Shown here piece after piece: positions 27,438 to 36,663 of a DNA stretch of 45,619 nucleotides (the first letter of the stretch is position 1; each line of letters opens with the position of its first letter). The stretch is taken from the NCBI RefSeq assembly GCF_001311195.1, contig NZ_BBAJ01000011.1, forward strand, positions 1 through 45,619. The letters are read 5' to 3'. Under the pieces are notes generated by a model. It worked only from the letters and a program-made list of their open reading frames with translations. It searched no databases and had not been told where the DNA came from. Origin of the DNA: Lacticaseibacillus camelliae DSM 22697 = JCM 13995 (GTDB lineage: Bacteria; Bacillota; Bacilli; Lactobacillales; Lactobacillaceae). The position numbers were made by a program, and so were the translations under genes.

Positions 27438-27614
27438 ATGACAACAGAAAACGCTTCACAGTTTTTCCCGACCAATCGCGATGAAGCCATCGCGCTAGAA
27501 TGGTTGCGTCAGCAGGATTTAAGCGATAAGTCACCTGAGGACGTCGCACTGCTGTTTGATACAGCGCTAAAAGGCGTCCAGCGCAAGAATGAGCAGCTCC
27601 ACGAGAACAAGTAA
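27438..27614 (+). CDS. Small acidic protein of unknown function (58 aa)
   Basis: A 58-aa soluble protein, helical by appearance (DEAIALEWLRQQDLSD and SPEDVALLFDTALKGV). AGGAGAT lies upstream of ATG 27438, CATAAT with a preceding TGC (extended -10) lies about 25 bases upstream, and a strong hairpin terminator follows directly. These signals make it a likely real monocistronic gene. I do not know the family. Confidence 0.7.
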   Translation: MTTENASQFFPTNRDEAIALEWLRQQDLSDKSPEDVALLFDTALKGVQRKNEQLHENK

Positions 27615-27621
27615 CGTGGAT

Positions 27622-27653
27622 AAGAAAAGCGCCTGTAGATGGGCGCTTTTCTT
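27622..27653. terminator. Bidirectional terminator between the small protein and ssb
   Basis: AAGAAAAGCGCC (27622-27633) pairs with GGCGCTTTTCTT (27642-27653). It lies between convergent genes. Confidence 0.85.
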
Positions 27654-27659
27654 GTCTCG

Positions 27660-28116
27660 TTAGAAAGGTAGATCCTCTTCTGGAATCGCGACGTCTTTTT
27701 TCTCGGGATCAAAGGGATCGCCCTGGGTAAATCCTGAGCCGGCATCCCCACCACCGGCACGCTGAGCCTTTTGACCTTGCCTGAACTCGTAAACCTTTTG
27801 CGACTCGAGGAAAATAATGTTTTGCGCCACGACCTCCAATTCGGTGCGCCGCTGCCCCTCACCGTTCTCACGCGCGTATGACTGCAATCTTCCTTCCACC
27901 CCAACTAATGACCCTTTGTGTAAATACCTGGCCATCAACTCAGCCTTTTTATCCCACACGATGGCGCGAATAAAGTCAGCGGGATGATTGCCCTGCTCAT
28001 CCCGTGCGCCCCGCGCGACCGCCAGCGTGAAAAAAACCGTAACTGATGCCACCAGCCGTCTTCTTCAGCTCCATTTCTCGCACTAAATGCCCTGTCAGCG
28101 ACACTCGATTGAACAT
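27660..28116 (-). CDS. ssb: Single-stranded DNA-binding protein, one frameshift
   Basis: SSB with an OB-fold domain (MFNRVSLTGHL, LAVARGARDEQGNHPADFI, VWDKKAELMARYLHKGSLVGVEGRLQ) and the acidic tip EEDLPF that recruits partner proteins. GGAGG lies eight bases before ATG 28116. The frame breaks at a T7 run (minus strand, near 28028-28034); T6 restores SYGFFTLAVARG and 151 aa. It is not flanked by rpsF and rpsR, so it is probably an additional SSB rather than the housekeeping copy. A competence-linked role (SsbB) is possible in a genome with a comG operon, but the context does not prove it. Confidence 0.9.
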
Positions 28117-28401
28117 GAGTGATTCCTCCGTTTCTCTTGCGTGACCCCGTCTTTTTCGCGGGTCTGAGGATATATTTCGCCAACCACCACGAATCCCCTT
28201 ACAATCCTGAACCTGCGCCACCGCCCAACAGGGACAGTCTGTTCAAAGCTGAGGCTTTCAGATTGATTGCCCACGTGCTAATATAAGGCATCCCATTAAC
28301 CCCATTCGGTCACCGCTCGGCTCGCACAATGAAGACTAGTTCTCACCGCAATAACAAGCAATCAGATTTGGAAGCAAGTTCAGCGACAGGAGGAAGCGTC
28401 A

Positions 28402-28984
28402 ATGGCACATATCAGCTGGCTTTTAATTGTCCTTGGCATACTCACAATCATTGTCTCAATCGGATGCCTTTTGCTTCAGCGCTCCCGTCATTTGGCGGAG
28501 CTTGCCGCGGCTGCAGGCTTATTTCTAGTCGGGATCGGCATCTTCATGCCAAATCTCCATTGGCAGAACAGCGAACAACCCCATCCCGCGTCTGTCAAAA
28601 AATCTGGGACCACCCCTGATCGATCGAGCAAGCCAAAAAGCAGTAGCAGCAGTGACACAAGCGATTCGGCGCTGCCAAGCGGTGAAAAACGGGGCCCCTC
28701 AACATGAGTATGACTGGGCGATGTACCTGCAAAGCGTGACGCTCGGCCAAGACCATCGCTTGGCGGCGCATGCCGATGCCTTAAAAGTCTCCTCACTCGT
28801 GCTGAGTTCCCGCAAGCAACTGGCAACGCAGGCGCAAAAACTTGTGCTCGATTCCATGGCCAAACAAAAATTAATCACAGATCCAATCCGCAAACGCGGG
28901 ATATATGTTTCTTTGTACGCCGGTAAAACCTTGATTCTGGACTCTAAGGAAAACAATTTTAATCAATTTCTAGCTGATGAGTGA
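28402..28984 (+). CDS. Membrane-anchored unknown protein with a Ser-rich linker, one frameshift
   Basis: AGGAGG lies eight bases upstream of ATG 28402. Two close N-terminal helices (about 5-24 and 32-49) are followed by a linker with a Ser/Asp/Lys-rich section (KPKSSSSSDTSDSA) and a C-terminal domain (EYDWAMYLQSVTLGQDHRLA and onward to FNQFLADE). The frame breaks at an A5 run near 28685-28690; one A fewer gives GENGAPQHEYDWAMYL and 193 aa in total. The C-terminal domain is probably outside the cell, but I recognise no family. The gene ends before the large terminator at 29038. Confidence 0.6.
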
Positions 28985-29037
28985 TTAAGGACGTGTGCAT
29001 GGAATTCCTATTTTCGCTGTCTAAACCTAAATCAGTA

Positions 29038-29087
29038 AAAACGCGAGAGACTCAATGCTGCCTAGCAGCATGAGTCTCTCGCGTTTT
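29038..29087. terminator. Long bidirectional terminator between convergent genes
   Basis: AAAACGCGAGAGACTCA and TGAGTCTCTCGCGTTTT are perfectly complementary (17 pairs). Inside, TGCTG/CAGCA adds five more pairs around a five-base loop. It ends both the plus-strand unknown gene and potD. Confidence 0.9.
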
Positions 29088-29107
29088 AGTATCGACGTTC
29101 GATAGTT

Positions 29108-30181
29108 CTAACGGCGATACATCTTAAATTCCAAGTATAAGTCGTTGTAGAGCCCCACCGTTTTCGGTGAGAGATCTTTGTAAACCTCAGACTTCTTGAT
29201 CACATCCGCATCCGGGTAGAACTGCTTATCATTCCGCACGGACTTCGGCAGCAGCTTGAGGGCGGCTGTGTTAGGGGTGGAATAACCGACGTACTCAGCG
29301 TTTTGGGCGGCATTCTTCGGCTTCGTGATGAAGTTCAGAAACGCGTAAATGGCCTTGAAATGCTTGGCGGTCTTCGGAATGACCAAGTTGTCAAACCAGA
29401 GGTTAGACCCTTCACTCGGCACCACATAGCGCAGGTGTGAGTTATTCGCCATCATGTCGGCCGCCTCGCCTGACCAATCCACGGCCAAAGCAGACTCGTC
29501 GGCCGCCATGTACATCTTGATTTCATCCGCGACGACGGCCTTGACGTTGGGTGACATCTGATCCAGCTTTGCCTTGGCCAGCGCCAAGGTATTCGGGTCG
29601 GTCGTGTTCATGGACTTGCCCATCGACCGCAGCGAAAAGCCCATGATGTCGCGTGCCGAGTCGATCAGCATGATGTTGTCCTTGAACTTGGGCGACCACA
29701 AGTCGTTCCAGTGCTGAACCTCTTCGGCCGAAACAAACTTGTCATTGTAAATGATCCCCAGCGTTCCCCAGAAGTAGGGTAGCGAGTACTTGTTGCCGGG
29801 ATCAAACGACCGGTTCATGTACAGCGAACCGTAATTGTTCAGCCCGTGCAGTTTACTTTTGTCCAGCGGGATCAGCATCTTGGCGCGCGCCATTTTCTCG
29901 ACCATGTATTCGGAAGGCACGGTCAGGTCATAGGAGGTGCCGCCTTGCTGAATCTTGGTGTACATCGCTTCATTGGAGTCAAAAGTCTCCAAGTTGACGT
30001 GGTAGCCGGACTCTTTTTCAAACTTTTTGACCAGTGCCGGATCGATGTAATCGCCCCAGTTGGCCAGGTTCAACGTATTATCACCCGTTGCGCCCTGGGC
30101 TTTTTGCAGCGAGTTACTCCAAAAGGCCAGCCCGATGACGGCGGCCAGTATGACGGCAGCCATGCTAATGAGTCGTTTCAT
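29108..30181 (-). CDS. potD: Spermidine/putrescine ABC transporter, substrate-binding protein PotD
   Basis: Extracellular polyamine-binding protein, 357 aa. An N-terminal helix (LISMAAVILAAVIGLAFW) serves as signal or anchor; I see no lipobox Cys, unlike many Gram-positive binding proteins. The mature part starts LNLANWGDYIDPALVKKFEKE, typical of PotD/PotF, with LTVPSEYMVEKM and DWSGEAADMM as ligand-site segments. It is last in the XRE-potABCD operon. Its start is inside the reconstructed end of potC (17-base overlap), with AAGGGGG upstream. Confidence 0.93.
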   Translation of the reverse strand: MKRLISMAAVILAAVIGLAFWSNSLQKAQGATGDNTLNLANWGDYIDPALVKKFEKESGYHVNLETFDSNEAMYTKIQQGGTSYDLTVPSEYMVEKMARAKMLIPLDKSKLHGLNNYGSLYMNRSFDPGNKYSLPYFWGTLGIIYNDKFVSAEEVQHWNDLWSPKFKDNIMLIDSARDIMGFSLRSMGKSMNTTDPNTLALAKAKLDQMSPNVKAVVADEIKMYMAADESALAVDWSGEAADMMANNSHLRYVVPSEGSNLWFDNLVIPKTAKHFKAIYAFLNFITKPKNAAQNAEYVGYSTPNTAALKLLPKSVRNDKQFYPDADVIKKSEVYKDLSPKTVGLYNDLYLEFKMYRR

Positions 30182-30990
30182 TGAGTGCCGCCCCCTTTGC
30201 CTTCAGCTTCGCCTTGTGTGAAGCCGTGCCGCGCTGAATGAAGTAGTACCGATGACCAGCACCAGGGAGAAAATGAACATGACCCCTGACAGCGCGTTGA
30301 TCTCCAGGCTGATGCCCTGACGCGCCCGCGCGTAAATCTCAACGGACAACGTCTCGAAGCCATTCCCGGTGACGAAGAAGGTCACGGCAAAATCATCCAG
30401 CGAGTACGTGAACGCCATGAAGAAGCCGGATAGAATGCCTGGCGTAATGAACGGCATGATCACCCGGGTCAGGGTCTGCGTATTCGTCGACCCCAGGTCC
30501 CGCGCCGCATCCAGCAGCGACGGACTCATCTCCGACAGCCGCGGCAGCACCATCAGCACCACGATGGGAATCGAGAAGGCGATGTGGCTGAGCAGCACGG
30601 ACAAGAACCCGAGCGCACATGCAGCGCCGTGAAAAAGATCAGAAAACTGGCGCCGATGATGACATCCGGTGAAACCATCAAAATGTTGTTCAGCGACAGG
30701 ATCGTATTTTTCAGGACGGGCTTGCTCGTCCGGCTGATCGCCAGCGCCCCCAAAGTCCCCACGATCGTCGCGATCAGGCTGGACAGCAGCGCCAGCATCA
30801 AGGTGTCGACCACGATCTGGATCATCCGGGTATCCGCGAAGAGCTCGCTATAATGCGCCCAGGTGAAGCCCCGGAAGTTGCTCATGGTGTCGCCCTTGGA
30901 AAAACTGTAAATGATCAGGTAGGCAATCGGCACGTACAGCAGGATGAAGACAAAAATCAGGTATAGATTCGACCATTTCCACTTTTTCAT
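30165..30990 (-). CDS. potC: Spermidine/putrescine ABC transporter permease PotC, two frameshifts
   Basis: Second membrane subunit of the polyamine transporter, six helices, with the EAA-like loop (DAARDLGSTNTQTLTRVIMPFITPGI). The ATG overlaps the potB stop by four bases. The frame breaks near 30614 (one base short: HVRLGFLSVLLSHIAF) and near 30241 (one G short: VIGYYFIQRG). The second break hides the real end: restored, the protein is 275 aa and stops at 30165 with KAKGAALNETTH, overlapping potD. Both breaks are in short G/C runs. Confidence 0.88.
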
Positions 30991-31806
30991 GCTTGCCGTC
31001 CTCCCTTCTTCTTCCGCTCACCCGTCAGGAACATGATGATGACCATCGCGACAATCAGCACGACGCCGATGGTCGAGCCCATGCCCCAATTCATCGTCGT
31101 CAGGAAATGCTCTTCAATGGCCGTCCCCAGCGTGATGACCCGGTTGCCCCCAATCAGGCGAGTCAGCATGAAGAGGCTCAGGCTGGGAATGAACACTGCT
31201 TGGACGCCGGCCTTCACCCCGCTCATGGTCAGCGGCAGAATCACGCGCGTGAACGTCTGCCACCACTTGGCGCCAAGGTCGCGGCTGGCGTTCACCAGCC
31301 CCTCGTTCAGCTCCTCGATGCCGTTAAAAATCGGCAGGATCATGAACGGGATCTCAATGTAGCTGGCAACAAAAATGAACGAAAAATCCGTGAACAGGAA
31401 CTGGTGGGTGCCGAGCCCGACCGTGCGCAGGAACGTGTTGATGCCGCCATCCTGGCTGAAGATGCCGATGAACGCGTAGGCTTTCAGCAACAAATTGATC
31501 CAGGTTGGCAGGATGATCAGCAGCAGCCACAGCTCCTTATGCTTGGCGTAATGCAGCAGATACGCGGCCGGATAGGAAATCAGCAGCGTGAACGCGGTGA
31601 TCAAGAAGGCGTACCAGACCGAATTGATCGTCATCATGATATAAGTGCCGGATTGAAAATAAGTGGCGTAGTTGCTGAGCGTGAGGTCCCCTTCAATGTT
31701 GAAGAAGGATTGATAGACGATCAGCACCATCGGCGCGATCACGAACAGCAGGATCCAGAGAATGTAAGGCACGTAAAAGACCAGGTTTTGCGTTGATTTT
31801 TTTCAT
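30987..31806 (-). CDS. potB: Spermidine/putrescine ABC transporter permease PotB, one frameshift
   Basis: First membrane subunit of the polyamine transporter, with the EAA loop LVNASRDLGAKWWQTFTRVI. The real start is ATG 31806, with AGGAGG six bases upstream. An A7 run follows at once (31797-31803); with A6 it reads MKKSTQNLVFYVPYILWILL and the protein is 272 aa. As written the open frame only begins at 31772. Ten bases separate it from the reconstructed potA stop. Confidence 0.9.
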
Positions 31807-31816
31807 TCTCCGCCTC

Positions 31817-32904
31817 CTATTCGCCTTCGTAGCTTTCCAGCCGCGCGTCAAAGTCTTCCTCGGATTCGTTCAACCGCATGACATGGATATCTTCCGGATC
31901 AAACGTCAGGTCGACCCGATCGCCGTCTTTGGCGGGATTCGTCGAGTGAATCAGCCACTCGTTCTTGGCGTCATCGTAAGCACGATTTCGTAGTAGTCGC
32001 CGCGGAATAATTGCGTGTCGACGTCAACGGTGACCTTCCCGGCCCCCACTGCGGTGATGTCTAAGTCCTCTGGCCTCAGCACCACTTCAACCGCTTCATT
32101 CGGACGCATCCCCGCATCGGCACACTCAAACTGCTTCCCGTTGAATTCCACCAAGTAGTCCTGCACCATGTGCCCGGACACAATGTTGGATTCACCGATG
32201 AAGTCGGCAACAAAATGGTTGACCGGCTCATCGTAGATATCGACCGGCGTGCCAGACTGCTGGACCTCACCATCGTTCATGACAAAGATTTCGTCGGAAA
32301 GCGCCAGCGCCTCCTCCTGATCATGCGTGACAAACAGGAAGGTGATGCCCAGCCGCTGCTGCAGCTCGCGCAGTTCGTACTGCATGTCCTTGCGCAGCTT
32401 GGCATCAAGCGCCGACAACGGCTCGTCCAAAAGCAGCACTTCCGGCTCCAGGATAATGGCCCGGGCGATGGCGACCCGCTGCTGCTGACCGCCTGAGAGC
32501 TCGGCGATTTCGCGGTCGGCCAACCCTTCCAGCCGCACCATTTTCAGCGCATCATGCACCCGCGTTTCGATCTCTTTTTTACTGCGCTTTTGAATCCGGA
32601 GGCCGAACGCCACGTTTTCGAAGACGTTCAGGTGTGGGAATAAGGCGTAGTCCTGGAACACAGTGTTGACCTTGCGCTCGTTGGCCGGGATGTCGTTGAT
32701 CCGTTTGCCGTCAAACAGCACATCACCAGCAGTGGGATCGAGAAAACCGGCAATCGCCCGCAAGATCGTGGTCTTGCCTGAACCGCTGGGGCCCAGCAGC
32801 GTGTAAAACTTGCCCTGCTCGATTTCAATGTTGATGTCCTTCAGCACGGTCGTGTCCCCGTAAACCTTGCTGACATGCCGCAATTCAATGATCGTTTTGC
32901 TCAA
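31817..32904 (-). CDS. potA: Spermidine/putrescine ABC transporter ATPase PotA, one frameshift
   Basis: ATP-binding subunit of the polyamine importer. It has Walker [10 protein letters not shown], the signature LSGGQQQR, Walker [13 protein letters not shown] and the switch His in [10 protein letters not shown], then the C-terminal TOBE-type regulatory domain. The start is a TTG (MSKTII) with AGGGGGAG upstream. The frame breaks near 31977: one G missing in EIV(A)[12 protein letters not shown]. Restored length is 362 aa, ending at 31817 with RLESYEGE. It is 12 bases after the XRE-cupin gene. Confidence 0.92.
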
Positions 32905-32916
32905 TTTTCACTCCCC

Positions 32917-33456
32917 CTAAAGATACGACGCCGTGGCGACGAGTAGGATCACACTTTGGCCGCGCGCCGCGTTCACAATCCGATGCTGCTGCGTGGCGTG
33001 AAAATAAATCGTCTCGCCGCGCTTGGCCAAATAGGTCTCATTCCCCAGCTGCAGGGTCACTCGCCCTGACACCACATAAATGAAAGTCTCAGCCGGTGAA
33101 GGTTCAAACGTTTTGAATTCGCCGCCCGCCTTAAAAGTGATGTGGACAGGCTCCATTTCGTTCTCATTGGACTCCGGCACCAGCCACCGCAGCTGGTAAC
33201 CGCGCTCCTCATCCTCGTATTCAGTCTGATCCGCGACCGCGTATACCAGTTGCTGGTTCTTATTCTCAGTGAAAAACTGGGCCGGCGTTTGGCCCAGCAC
33301 GTTCAAGATATCAAAAAAAGTCTCCATCGACGGTGAGGACTGATCATGCTCAAGCTGGGAAATATACCCCTTGGTCAAGTCGGTGCGTTCCCCCAACTCC
33401 TCTTGAGTCAGATTTTTCTGAATCCTCAAATCACGAATCTTCTGACCAATATCCAT
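32917..33456 (-). CDS. XRE-family regulator with C-terminal cupin, likely controls potABCD
   Basis: The 179-aa protein has an N-terminal Cro/CI-type HTH (LTQEELGERTDLTKGYISQLE, about residues 16-36) and a C-terminal cupin domain (AETFIYVVSGRVTLQLGNETYLAKRGETIYFHA). This is the layout of PuuR-like regulators that sense polyamines or related small molecules. It is first in the operon with potABCD, so it most likely tunes polyamine uptake. A perfect inverted repeat between its promoter and start is a good candidate for its own binding site. The ligand is unknown. Confidence 0.88.
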   Translation of the reverse strand: MDIGQKIRDLRIQKNLTQEELGERTDLTKGYISQLEHDQSSPSMETFFDILNVLGQTPAQFFTENKNQQLVYAVADQTEYEDEERGYQLRWLVPESNENEMEPVHITFKAGGEFKTFEPSPAETFIYVVSGRVTLQLGNETYLAKRGETIYFHATQQHRIVNAARGQSVILLVATASYL

Positions 33457-33485
33457 TCGGCCACCCCCAGCCCTGGTTTTGTCAA

Positions 33486-33504
33486 ACTAAACCATAAGTT
33501 TAGT
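33486..33504. promoter_or_regulatory. Perfect inverted repeat, probable operator of the XRE-pot operon
   Basis: ACTAAAC (33486-33492) and GTTTAGT (33498-33504) form a perfect palindrome with a five-base spacer. It begins about 12 bases downstream of the -10, at the expected transcription start, an ideal place for a repressor. Confidence 0.65.
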
Positions 33505-33515
33505 ACGCTTTGCCT

Positions 33516-33544
33516 ATTATACCGGGTCAGGCGGTGAATTCAAG
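33516..33544 (-). promoter_or_regulatory. Promoter of the XRE-potABCD operon
   Basis: CTTGAA (minus strand, 33539-33544) and a perfect TATAAT (33516-33521) with 17 bases between. Confidence 0.65.
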
Positions 33545-33623
33545 CAAAAAGCGCTACGTTTTCATTACAGTTTGTTGACAAGCGGGTGAGCCCTTGACGC
33601 GTGGGCAAACGTCATTTTGCCAC

Positions 33624-33650
33624 AAAAAAACCGTCACCCGCAGGCAACGG
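33624..33650 (-). terminator. Terminator of the DUF3737-aminotransferase-reductase operon
   Basis: On the minus strand CCGTTGCC pairs with GGTGACGG (two G-T pairs), followed by T7. It lies shortly after the reductase stop. Confidence 0.65.
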
Positions 33651-33668
33651 CAACAATCTGAATCCGCA

Positions 33669-34484
33669 CTATTCTTCTTCGAGACTGTTCAGCTTGTCCA
33701 TATCCTTATCGCTGATGGTGAAGTCCAGCTGCGTGTTGCTCTCGGCGTGGAACCGGTGGGTCGCCTTGGGCAGCGGCAGAACGCCATTTTGCAGGCAGAA
33801 CTTAATTGCCAGCTGCGCGATCGACACGTTGTACTGTTCGGCCATCGCCGTGAGGTCTGGGTCCTGAAGCAGCCGGCCGGTGGCTAACGGCGAGTATGCT
33901 TCGACCAACAACCCGTTGTCCTTGGCAAACTTGGTGATGGTGTTTTCAGTGTAGCCGACGTGGTACTGGATCTGATTGACCATCGGCTTAACCTTGGCGC
34001 CGGCAAAAATGTTCTTCATTTCCGGCACGCCAAAGTTGGAAATCCCAATTGCCTTGGCCCGGCCACTTTGGTAAATCTCCTCCATGGCTTTCCAAACTTC
34101 TTTGTTTTCCTTGTCGTAGTTGCCGCGCTTGGCCCATGGCCACGGCGCATGGATCAGGTACAGGTCAACGTAGTCAAGACCCAGGTTTTTCAGCGACGTC
34201 TCAAAGTCCTTCTTCGCGCCTGCGTAAGTCTTCGTCTCTGCGGGCAGCTTGGTGGTCACAAAGAGCTGCTCACGCGGGATCCCGGAATAACTGATGGCCG
34301 CGCCGACGCCTTGCTCGTTTTGATAGGCGAGCGCCGTGTCGATGTGCCGGTAGCCGAGGGACAGCGCGTTATACACTGCTTCCTGCGCCTCTGCCTGAGG
34401 GATCTGCCAGGTGCCAAAGCCCACTTTCGGGATCTTCACACCATTTGCCAATGTATAAGTCTCACTCAAAATCGAAGATGCCAT
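33669..34484 (-). CDS. Aldo/keto reductase (2,5-diketogluconate reductase type)
   Basis: NADPH-dependent reductase of the AKR5-like group, 271 aa, intact. Catalytic tetrad is visible: Asp and Tyr in DTALAYQNE, Lys in TTKLPAE, His in LIHAPWPW. The cofactor region has AIGISNFGV and VNQIQYH. AGGAGG lies seven bases before the ATG. It is 11 bases behind the PatB-like aminotransferase and third in the operon with the DUF3737 protein. Substrate unknown; such enzymes reduce many small carbonyl compounds. Confidence 0.92.
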   Translation of the reverse strand: MASSILSETYTLANGVKIPKVGFGTWQIPQAEAQEAVYNALSLGYRHIDTALAYQNEQGVGAAISYSGIPREQLFVTTKLPAETKTYAGAKKDFETSLKNLGLDYVDLYLIHAPWPWAKRGNYDKENKEVWKAMEEIYQSGRAKAIGISNFGVPEMKNIFAGAKVKPMVNQIQYHVGYTENTITKFAKDNGLLVEAYSPLATGRLLQDPDLTAMAEQYNVSIAQLAIKFCLQNGVLPLPKATHRFHAESNTQLDFTISDKDMDKLNSLEEE

Positions 34485-34495
34485 TGTAATGCCTC

Positions 34496-35667
34496 CTATT
34501 GATTTTGTTGTTCAAATAACTGCACGCCCTTGGCGAGTCGCCCTAACCCATCTGTCAGCATGGCTTGAGGGCAGGCGATGTTCATGCGGATAAACTGAGC
34601 CCCGTTGCCGCGATACTCACTGCCGGCCGAAAGGATCAACCCGGTCTGCGCCCGCAGGAACCGACAGAAGGTTTCGCTGTCGGTGTGCAGCGCCGAAATG
34701 TCCAGCCACAGCAGGTAGGTCGCATTCTCGAATGCCGGCCGCACCGCCGGCATTTTTTCCAGGGAAGCTTGAACCTGCTGCCGATTGGCCGCAAGCACGC
34801 GCTTCAGGTCGGCCAACCACGCCGCCCCTTGGGTGTACGCCGCGATGCTCGCCGGCAGCGAAAGCAGATTGGGTTCGGCCAGCTCGTCGTTGTTAATGGC
34901 CCGCGTCACCGATTCTCGCAGCGCCTGCCCAGGCACAATGACCGTCGCCGCGTGCAGGGCCGCAACGTTGAACGTCTTGGACGGCGACACACAGATCACC
35001 GCGTTGTCGCGAAGGGCTTCAGGCAGCGCGAAAACCGGCGTGTAGGCCGCGCCCCGAAGACCAGGTCGCCATGGATCTCGTCTGAAAGCAGCACCACATG
35101 ATGCTTCAAGCATAGTTCCGCGATGCGGGTCAGCGTCGCCTTTGACCAAGCCTTGCCGATCGGGTTGTGCGGATTACACAAGATCATCAGCGTGCTCAGC
35201 GGTTCTGCCAGCTTTTGCTCAAGATCTGCGAAATCGATGTGATACGTCCCAGCGGCCGCATCGTAAACCAAATCTGAAGACAGCGTGTGCCGGCCGTTAT
35301 TTTCAATCGAGTGGTAAAACATGTTGTAAACCGGCGCCTGCACCACGACGTTATCGCCAGGGTGTGAGACCCGCCGCACCACTGAGGAAACCGCCGGAAT
35401 CACGCCGGTGCAGTACCACATCCACGATGGGTCCGGCCGCGCGCCGTGCTGGCTTTCATACCAGTCGGCCACCGCTTTGAAGTACGCAGCCGGGGGCTCC
35501 TCATAACCGAACACCCCGAACTGGACCTTCTGCTGCATCGCGTCAATGATCGCCGGCGCGGTTTTGAAGTCCATATCGGCGATCCACATGGGCAGCTCGC
35601 CGGGCTTCACCGCCCACTTGATCGAATCGGTTCCACTGCGATCGATGATCTGATCAAACGCACTCAT
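34496..35667 (-). CDS. PatB/MalY-type PLP aminotransferase (cystathionine beta-lyase like), one frameshift
   Basis: Fold-type I PLP enzyme of the MalY/PatB group, typically a C-S beta-lyase acting on cystathionine or cysteine conjugates. N-terminal WIADMDFKTAP, then CNPHNPIG, SDEIHGDL and the PLP-lysine motif SPSKTFN are all present, and FIRMNIACP near the end holds the carboxylate-binding Arg. The frame breaks near 35055: one G missing in FG(G)AAYTPVFA. Restored length is 390 aa, the family norm. Its ATG overlaps the DUF3737 stop by four bases (ATGA). Confidence 0.9.
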
Positions 35668-36527
35668 GACTGCACCACCTTGGGCTGATTATCACAGATA
35701 ATTTCAGTCTTGGCCGGATCGATTTTTGTCGGATCCAAGATCAGCGTGCCGATCGCCTTCGCCCGGATCTTACCCGAGCTGGGATTCTTCACGCTGCGAA
35801 TCGGCGTCGTGACTTCCGCGTCGATATTGGTGCAGTACTCGAAGGCCAGATCCGTTTCCATCATCTTGCAATTCTTGAGCGTCAAATCATCCGTGTAGCA
35901 CAGTCCTTGGTCGCTGGCGATCGTGCAGTTGATGAGCGTCAGGTGCTTCGTGTTCCAAGCCAGGTATTCACCGGAGATCACTGAATCAAAAATCACCACA
36001 TGATCGCAGTTCCAGAACGCGTCTTTGGTGACCAAGGTGGAATTGTGCACCTCGACGTAGCGGCAACCATCAAACGCGTAGTTGCCAATCAGGTTCAGGT
36101 GGTCCACATAGATGTTCTCACTGTCCTTGGCAAAATAATCACCGCTGGCATCCACATTTTCGATGGCAATGTCTGAACACGACCACAGCGTTTCCTCGGC
36201 GTTTGAAAAGTGGTCGTTTTGCAGCGTGATGTGATGCGCGCGCCGGAACAACTTCGGCGCCTGAAAGCTGCAGTTGCGCAGTGAAATATCATCGGTGTAC
36301 CAAATGCCGCTGCGGCTCATGGTCTCAAAGATCGTGTTGATCACATCCACGTGCTTGCTGTACCACAACGGATACTTCCACGTAAAGGTACTGTCACGCA
36401 GCGTGATGTCTCGACTCTCTTTCAAAGGGGATTCCCCTTCACCGAACGTCGTGCGAATGAGCCGGGCATCGTGTTTGCCAAAAAGCGGCCGCTCGCCATC
36501 AAAGAACTGATCCTGAATGGTTTCCAT
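35664..36527 (-). CDS. DUF3737 family protein (right-handed beta-helix)
   Basis: The protein is 287 aa from METIQDQFFDGERPLFGKHD; ATG 36527 has AGGGAGG upstream and I reject the longer frame. It shows a regular repeat of short strands with alternating hydrophobic residues (ITLRDSTF, VDVINTIF, ISLRNCSF, ITLQNDHF, LTLINCTI, LTLKNCKM), the hallmark of a parallel beta-helix. This fits DUF3737, common in lactobacilli and of unknown role. It is first in the operon and translationally coupled to the PLP enzyme, so a link to amino-acid or sulfur metabolism is possible but unproven. Confidence 0.8.
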   Translation of the reverse strand: METIQDQFFDGERPLFGKHDARLIRTTFGEGESPLKESRDITLRDSTFTWKYPLWYSKHVDVINTIFETMSRSGIWYTDDISLRNCSFQAPKLFRRAHHITLQNDHFSNAEETLWSCSDIAIENVDASGDYFAKDSENIYVDHLNLIGNYAFDGCRYVEVHNSTLVTKDAFWNCDHVVIFDSVISGEYLAWNTKHLTLINCTIASDQGLCYTDDLTLKNCKMMETDLAFEYCTNIDAEVTTPIRSVKNPSSGKIRAKAIGTLILDPTKIDPAKTEIICDNQPKVVQS

Positions 36528-36564
36528 TGTTTCCTCCCTCACTGGCCAAGCGCTTTTTCCGGGC

Positions 36565-36629
36565 AAAAAAAAGCAGGCAGCCAGAGGCTCCCTGCAACAA
36601 AACTGGGTACTGCGGGAACCCGCTTACCC
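36565..36629 (-). terminator. Terminator or attenuator before the DUF3737 operon
   Basis: GCAGG-AGCC (minus strand) pairs with GGCT-CCTGC around TCT (36573-36595) and is followed by T8 (36565-36572). Just before it lies a second hairpin, GGGTA-GCGGG against CCCGC-TACCC (36605-36629). An extended -10 TGATAGAAT is present on the minus strand near 36633-36645, so the pair may be either the end of nhaP or a leader attenuator of the DUF3737 operon. I checked for a T-box motif and did not find a convincing one. Confidence 0.65.
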
Positions 36630-36663
36630 GTCTATTCTATCATTTTATTGATGCGATGGACCG

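Noticed and set aside
36600-36640. T-box leader in front of the DUF3737 operon
   Set aside because: The string around GGGTA...TACCC recalls a T-box, but the conserved AGGGTGGNACCGCG element and the specifier stem are not there.
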